Of a stretch of 21,458 bases of DNA, positions 1 through 21,458 are shown one piece after another. Both the position numbers and the translations under genes were made by a program. The stretch lies in the NCBI GenBank assembly GCA_020650975.1, contig JAIPMN010000026.1, positions 1-21,458 on the forward strand, given 5' to 3'. This stretch comes from Apostichopus californicus (taxonomy: Eukaryota; Echinodermata; Holothuroidea; Aspidochirotida; Stichopodidae). How positions within the stretch are numbered: the stretch's first letter is position 1; the number at the start of each line of letters is the position of its first letter. The notes beneath the pieces are model-generated. The model was not told where the DNA came from. It worked only from the letters and a program-made list of their open reading frames with translations, and searched no databases.

Positions 1-714
1 CGTGTATCTTAATATAACACACTTCTCCCACTATATCAAGTATATTTTCAGGTGATTTATACCAGAAGATATAGTTTTGGGGTGTTTTAAGGCTTAGGTG
101 TCCGAAATTGTCAGTGTCCATGCTACTATTACATCTTCTAAGGGTACAGGTAAATGATACATAGGCTTTTGTGTGTGTTGGAGTAAATTTGTTTACTACG
201 AATGAAATCAGCTCTGAGAGTTATACAATTTTGTGATACTTTCATGAAGGTGAACAACAGCAGGAATTACTTTATTCTGATTGAAGAATGATGCATGCTT
301 GTTGGAAAACTCAGAGAACAACAAACCACTAATACATTTGTCTTATAATTTACTCAACAAATTTTCATTGTTGTATCCTTTTCTGTCTTTCCAGCCTGGT
401 AACACATGTGAAATGATCCCAAGAAGGAAATGAATGTAAATTACACATCTTGCGGCTCATTATGTTTGTTGAAACTGTGGCACAATCTTTGGTAGAGAAT
501 CATTGATAAAGGATTAAGCAGAATTTAGTCTTTTTGGAGGAAAGTTCACTGGAAGTGAAATGATGGAAGGATTTTCTCTTTCTTTACCGGAGAAAAAGAG
601 AAAAATAGGAGGTGTGTGCTCCATTTCTTATTCCTATAGCCAGTGATAAATTTGTGAAGGTGATGGATTGTGTGTGTTATGCCTTGACTTGTAAACACTA
701 TATAAATAAATAAC
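1..714. other. Upstream DNA with no recognisable gene
   Basis: AT-rich and non-repetitive to the eye. One short open stretch from ATG 563 (MEGFSLSLPEKKRKIG) reaches a GT at 612 in the phase that would fit RECQL exon 1, and it has a basic KKRK cluster. It lies 1.5 kb upstream and is a weak first-exon candidate only. Nothing else is supported. Confidence 0.3.
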
Positions 715-1530
715 TAACTAACTGTATGATGAGTGAACTTCTTATTTGGCGTGTGGATGCACCTTATTGATTACAAGAACTTCTTGTTTTTTGAAGAGGT
801 CAAAATGCCATATGAGGTCACCAGAGGTCATAATATCAAAACCTTGTAGGCACAATAATTCAAAAAGTAAAGCTTGGTTTTACTTCATACAAAGTATGTG
901 GACCCACCTTATTGAAGACAAGAACCATATTGTTTTTTTGTGGAGGTCAAAGGTCAGTCCAAGTCAGCATTTGAAATACATGTTATCACGTTAACTAAAA
1001 AACTAAAGCCTTGGTGTGGGTCCCTACTTTGTGTGAGAAACCAATTTGTTTTGTGGATGGTAATTAACCTCAAACCTAATAAACTTAAAGTCAGCAATTT
1101 TAGTAAACACATTAACATTTTAAAGCAAAGCTAGGGTGAACTTAATATGTACAGAATGGTATGTGAATCTGTGCCCATTTAAACTCAATTCAAAAGCACA
1201 CCTTGGACGAACGTCATACTTAACATCCAGATTCACCTTATAAGAAACTTACATTTTTGTTTAGTGTCAAAGGTCATTTAAGGTCAAATATGTGAACAAT
1301 ATGAACACATTAACCTAAAGAAATGAGAAAAAAAATTCTATTAACTTCATTCTCAGTGAGTAGATTCACAGAAGTGAGAACCAGAATTTATTTTTATTAA
1401 TTGTGGAGGTATAAGGTCATTTGAGGTCAAATTTGTGAATCCTTTGTGCAGTATAGCATCAGATGTTCTTATGTAAAATTTGGTAAGAAACCACCAAGCT
1501 TGTTGGCTTTTCTATTTGTAGAAGGGTACT
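715..1530 (+). repeat. Degenerate dispersed repeat with AGGTCA half-sites, upstream cluster
   Basis: About four decayed units, roughly 135-145 bp apart. Each is built from an ACCTTATTGA..ACAAGAA block, a T-rich run, GAGGTCAAAGGTCA, and an AACTCAAAAAGTAAAGCTTGG block. AGGTCAAAGGTCA at 943-955 is a perfect direct repeat of AGGTCA with a 1-bp spacer. The same family recurs in introns 2, 3 and 7, always on the plus strand. The element class is unknown to me. Confidence 0.7.
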
Positions 1531-1556
1531 AACCATATGGTTTAAAGGCATTGAAG

Positions 1557-2098
1557 ACTCGCCCGAAACCGCGTGCCGCGCTCTGAAAAAGTTAACTTTA
1601 CATTGCTTGCAAGTGAAGTTTTCTGCTTGTCGCTACAAAATGCAGACAGTAATGAAACGTGATACCTTGTTATCTTTAGCTGGACCTGAGATGTCCATCG
1701 CTGTATCGTTTGTACACTGTGCTGTGGGTATTGACTGCAGCTGTATGTACTGACTGTACACTAGTGTCTAATTACGGAAAGTAGCAAGCTGTGTCTAACA
1801 CTTCTGTTACACCTCATTCGAAACTAGGTCAGATAACCGGCATTAGACGTTTCTTTTTGCGCAAGTCTTCACACCCTTTAAGTCTGCAAAGCAGTTAACA
1901 AATCTGATACTGTAAGGCAGCATTTCTCAATATAGTAGGGGGCCTATGAGCTACACCTGCTCTGACAAAAGATTTTAATCTGCCTGGGCAAAATATTATA
2001 TGTTTATTGTATATTAGCATTGCGGTATTGTTTGTTCTGTTACTGTATGGGTTGGCACAAACATCTATATCTTATCTTACATACTTTCATTTCAATAG
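1557..2098 (+). promoter_or_regulatory. CpG-rich patch and possible RECQL 5' region
   Basis: 1557-1585 holds about six CpG in 30 bases in otherwise CpG-poor DNA, a pattern suggestive of a promoter or first exon. An ATG at 1640 opens 29 codons to a GT at 1728 in phase 1, which would join exon 1 as GAG, but the encoded residues (MQTVMKRDTLL and on) do not resemble a RECQ1 N-terminus. I see no clear TATA box. The rest, to 2098, is non-coding as far as I can tell and ends in the exon 1 acceptor. Confidence 0.3.
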
Positions 2099-18242
<16,144 letters not shown>

Positions 18243-18545
18243 GTAGGCTGTATAATATTGTTATCATTTCATAATTTCAAGTCGAATGGCATGCAGAAAA
18301 TGCATATATTGGCAAATACTTGGAATGTAAGCCTGCAAGGTTTTAAACTTCCCTTAATGGCCCCATTTGGTCAGTGTAACAGTATTTCTGATATATACTT
18401 TTTTTTTAATGAAACTTTATTTTGCAATTCTTAGGGGCATCTACAGGTAAACTGCATATTTTAAAAACTTAGTAACACATTGAAGACATAAGTGAAACTC
18501 GTGCCAACCTCCCGGTGCTTACAAACTTTCTTCTCTTTGGTGCAG

Positions 18546-18624
18546 AAAGAAAATGATAAGTATTGAGCAACATTACAGACATGCAGCTAGAGGCATCGTT
18601 AAACCGATAATATCGGTATACCGG
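18546..18624 (+). other. Possible shifted or decayed start of the RECQL winged-helix exon
   Basis: A good acceptor (CTCTTTGGTGCAG) ends at 18545. In the frame set by exon 9 (phase 1) the reading is E-R-K-stop. ERK matches the human ERKN at exactly this point. One frame over, 18547-18624 reads KKMISIEQHYRHAARGIVKP, which resembles the helix after ERKN in RECQ1, then stops at 18625. Either a one-base shift has broken a real exon or the similarity is chance. Confidence 0.25.
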
Positions 18625-18920
18625 TAATTTCCTTCAAACCCATACCGATGGTATTGAAATCTGTCATCAACGAATATACCGAAAATACCAGGTATATCCG
18701 AAACAACCTTGCCCACCCAGTAAACAAAATACTTTATTAAAATACCGACCCAGACAGTACACGCAAACTCGTGGATACCGATATTCCCGCTGCTACTGTT
18801 TATCGTGTATACCTTACCACTCCCCGTAGTCCTAAACAATAAACATTCTTGCTGCACAATCTTAGCCCTTGCATCTGTTGCTTGTAATGTACCGAGCAAT
18901 AGTTCAACAAAGGGACACAC
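18588..18920. mobile_element. hAT-like fragment with ACCGATA/ACCGGTA motifs
   Basis: Starts TAGAGGCATCGTTAAACCGA, resembling a hAT terminus, then a near-palindrome ACCGATAATATCGGT, TATACCGGTAA and further TACCGA/CGGTAT copies to about 18790. The minus-strand open frame 18573-18920 is driven by these motifs and has no transposase signature. No matching right terminus or 8-bp duplication was found, so this is a fragment and the superfamily is tentative. Confidence 0.4.
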
Positions 18921-20060
18921 ATTATAGTTCTTGGGTTTTCACCTACAAAAATGGTTTAAGCCTAATCAGCCAATCATGAGCATGGAAGGGGTACATTTAC
19001 ACACGGTAATTTGGAACAGTCTACGTACAGATGGGGGGGGGGAGGTACAGAATATAGCACAGCACCTGTTGAAGGTTTCGAAACACAAGCTTCGGTACAC
19101 GAGGAAAAGGGTTGGATGGCATGTGTGTTAGGGCTGTGCATTTACGGTTAATGATCTATACGTTTCAATGGCCGGATTTTAGTTCGTTGAAACTTGAACT
19201 TTTGACCCAGACTTCTGTAAAAATCGAGCTACACAAAAGATAGGGTCATTAATCCAATTTTACCCGGATTGAAGTAGAAAATGCACAAAAGAAAAGTTTT
19301 TTCACCGCTACATATCATGCGGTAATTTCCCCTCACTTTATTAGCTATATAATTACTTCCCAAATGTAATACATGGTCATACCCCCAGAATAGCATTCGT
19401 TTGTTAACACAAAAAACTTTTTGTACCAGATGGAGACTCTTCCTGAAACGAAGTTGTTATTGTTGCACCCCCTCCCGAGTAAATACGATCAATTGCTCTA
19501 CCTCAAATCCACGCTATGAAGCCAATTGTTATTATGCCAGAGAAAGGTAGATATACAGTGTAGCAGAGTGAAAAACAATACAGATTCACAGGCTTGCGAA
19601 AAGTGTTGCGTGATGAACCAACATTTATTTTCTTGACTAGGGAGTTCAGGTGTCGCCCTTCACATTGTGTGTGTACATTAATAACAATACATGTATGCAG
19701 TTTTGTCTACCAAGGAATCTGCAGTTTCTGTTAGGGAAGGCTCGCAAATTTAACCGGCGATGATCGAAGGCCCAACCGTTGCTATCCAGTGTAATGAGCG
19801 CAGCAACCAACTGGTAATGAGTCATGCTTGAACGCACACATTTCGTGCCTTACAAGAGTCGGTGGACAGTTGTATGCACTTGACTATGAGACCACAAATT
19901 AAGCCTCTAATACACAAAAGAAGACCAGACAATGAACTGGCCACTTTGGTCCAGGATGTACACAAAAGGGTTATAGAATTTCCTGTGCAGGTTGGAGAAT
20001 TGTTTATCAATGAAGCTACTACATATACAGTACCGCCCAGATTAAATCGGCCGTGGCATC
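18921..20060. other. Region without recognised genes
   Basis: Contains a 10-base G run (19033-19042) and TAGGGCTGTGCATTTACGG near 19129, which resembles a hAT end. Small open frames overlap on both strands at 19646-20074. The plus-strand one (19862-20074) has no recognisable domain. Nothing here resembles the RECQ1 winged helix. Confidence 0.5.
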
Positions 20061-20220
20061 GTGACAAAATATGAGGAGTCTATCGTAATATCGTTTCCAT
20101 TACGCCTATAGCAAATACCTAACGTAATATCGGGCGTCGCATCGTGGTCGTAACATCGTGATGGTGTGATTATCATTTCACTGGCACTTTATACTATCGT
20201 AATGTTATCGTTTTAGCATG
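20060..20220. repeat. ATCGTAATATCG-rich repeat block
   Basis: Repeated ATCGT and TAATATCG words (CTATCGTAATATCGTTTCC, CGTAATATCGGGCGTCGCAT, CGTAACATCGTGATGG, CTATCGTAATGTTATCG). Such subterminal motifs are common in hAT-type elements. It is probably a fragment of one, possibly related to the block at 18588. No termini were found. Confidence 0.35.
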
Positions 20221-21239
20221 AATTACATTGCAGAACGATCGATCGTTTCATCATGATTTGAAAGAATTGGGAAAGGCTTCTTTCCGCAGTATATGAAAAC
20301 ATCAATACAAAGCTATGAAAACATCAATACAACAATAATGTGTTTAAGCATCATATAACGTAGTTAAATACACATTCGCCTAAAATGCAATGATAAGGCT
20401 TAGACCCAGAACTTCTTAATACATTGAGATTCCAATTACTAGTCAAAATATTTTCTGAAGAAAAACCTTACGATGTTTTTCACAAATATTGATGCTTAGA
20501 TAAGTGCTTCCTCACAATCAACGAGCCTCCCCGAAATTCGCTTCGCTTACGTAAAACTTCTATATATATAACACGTGGAAAAACACGAGTTTTTACACAC
20601 ATAATTCCCGTTGACATTGGTCACCGAACATAAGTAGGTCATCGACATTCGAACTTGCCCAAGTTCATTGCACCATGGGAACGACACAACACATTGAACA
20701 TGATGTTACATTTTCCCGCCATCTGGACGCCGAGTGTAAATTTTGGTGTAATATGCAAATTATGAATGGTACTGTGCTGTGCGGTTAAAACTTAACCTAT
20801 TGCGACACATACAAATTTTGGGCAGCTGTTGTAGAAGTAACTTTTGTAACAAATGTAAAGTAGGCCTACTGTATGGTACTATAATTTATAAAAGACGGTT
20901 TTCCTCAGGTGGTAGGGAAAAGGGGTGTTTCGGTGAACTCAATCTCTTTGTATAGTATTTGGATACTTAAAATGACCCTGTACATGCAGTTTCTATTTCT
21001 CTTTAGTAAGCTCTACTTAGCATCTTTATCCTTTGTGGATCTTTATTGGAATAAATACGAAATGTATTTTCTGACGCCAGTATTTAAAGAGGTTATGAAA
21101 TGAAAAATAAATTCTTTATCATCGTATTCTGTACACTCGTAGCTTTCCAATGATACCCAATTTGTGTCAAACGAAGCTTGCATCCTCGAGGAATAAACGA
21201 TAAAAAATTCGAGGGTAATAAAAACTTTCTAAAAATTGT

Positions 21240-21419
21240 TGTATTTACGGTAACGCGGTGTGACGTCAGTCGAGGAACTCAGCTCACTTCCGAGACGCTA
21301 TGTTTACATTCTTAAACGTCTGAGAACACACACCATTACACTGTTGCAATGCTCCGTAGTAATTGAGATTTGGTGTTTGGAGTTTGTTTTTACGTAAATT
21401 TATCTCGTAAATGTTAAAA
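21240..21419 (+). promoter_or_regulatory. CRE-containing, CpG-rich 5' region of the THAP-like start
   Basis: A perfect CRE palindrome, TGACGTCA, lies at 21261-21268 inside GGTAACGCGGTG...GTCGAGG, where CpG density is higher than in the introns. It sits about 150 bp before the ATG at 21420. It could be a promoter or the 5' end of a mobile element that carries the THAP-like frame. An inverted pair, CCTCGA and TCGAGG, at about 21184-21215 may form a hairpin. Confidence 0.35.
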
Positions 21420-21458
21420 ATGCCGAGCCGATATGTGGTATCAGGTTGCTCCACCACA
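21420..21458 (+). CDS. Start of a THAP-type zinc-finger protein, cut by the window edge
   Basis: Thirteen codons read MPSRYVVSGCSTT. THAP domains begin M-P-x-x-C-x3-4-G-C-S, with both cysteines binding zinc in a C2CH DNA-binding fold (family knowledge). Position 5 is Tyr (TAT) where Cys (TGT) is expected, a single transition, and the second cysteine (residue 10) is present. The preceding bases AAAA before ATG are an acceptable start context. THAP domains occur in host transcription factors and in P-element-like transposases, so this could be either, and the lost cysteine suggests a decayed copy. Only 39 bases are visible. Confidence 0.4.
   Translation, partial: MPSRYVVSGCSTT

Noticed and set aside
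746-1134. Two short plus-strand frames upstream of RECQL
   Set aside because: They lie in the degenerate AGGTCA repeat and have no motifs.
20858-20872. GTAGGCCTAC palindrome
   Set aside because: A short palindrome with no associated feature; noted only as a word I believe is frequent in some deuterostome genomes.

Overview
The window looks like genomic DNA from an animal, probably a marine invertebrate. It is AT-rich, its GT-AG introns are long and repeat-filled, and it carries a Penelope-like retroelement remnant and a possible THAP-type start. An echinoderm or hemichordate source is my inference; nothing here proves it.

Main gene: one plus-strand gene fills 2099-18242. Nine exons join in consistent phase into about 470 codons of a RecQ helicase of the RECQ1 (RECQL) type. 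The order is an N-terminal coiled coil, the helicase core (motif 0, Walker A, DEVH box, aromatic-rich loop, motifs III to VI) and the RecQ zinc-binding module with four cysteines. The start codon is unresolved. The winged-helix domain and the C-terminal tail are not found in the 3.2 kb after exon 9.

Layout. 1-2098: upstream DNA with copies of a degenerate repeat rich in AGGTCA half-sites, then a CpG-rich patch. 2099-4750: exons 1 to 3, with an unassigned exon-like open frame in intron 2. Intron 3 (4751-7922): a same-strand Penelope-like remnant (GIY-YIG endonuclease part), a pyrimidine tract, a decayed hammerhead-ribozyme-like motif, and more AGGTCA-type repeat running up to the exon 4 acceptor. 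Intron 4: a possible antisense coding relic. Intron 5: about 22 copies of a 52-bp tandem repeat. Intron 7: 17 copies of a 25-bp tandem repeat. Intron 8: a 108-bp tandem duplication and an inverted-repeat (MITE-like) element. 18243-21458: hAT-like repeat blocks rich in ACCGGTA and ATCGTAAT motifs, a perfect CRE palindrome, and at the right edge 13 codons resembling a THAP zinc-finger start with the first cysteine replaced by tyrosine.

I see no operon, CRISPR array, phage or prokaryotic feature. The strongest leads are what happens to RECQL after exon 9, the orphan exon in intron 2, the repeat-derived acceptor of exon 4 and the truncated THAP-like start.
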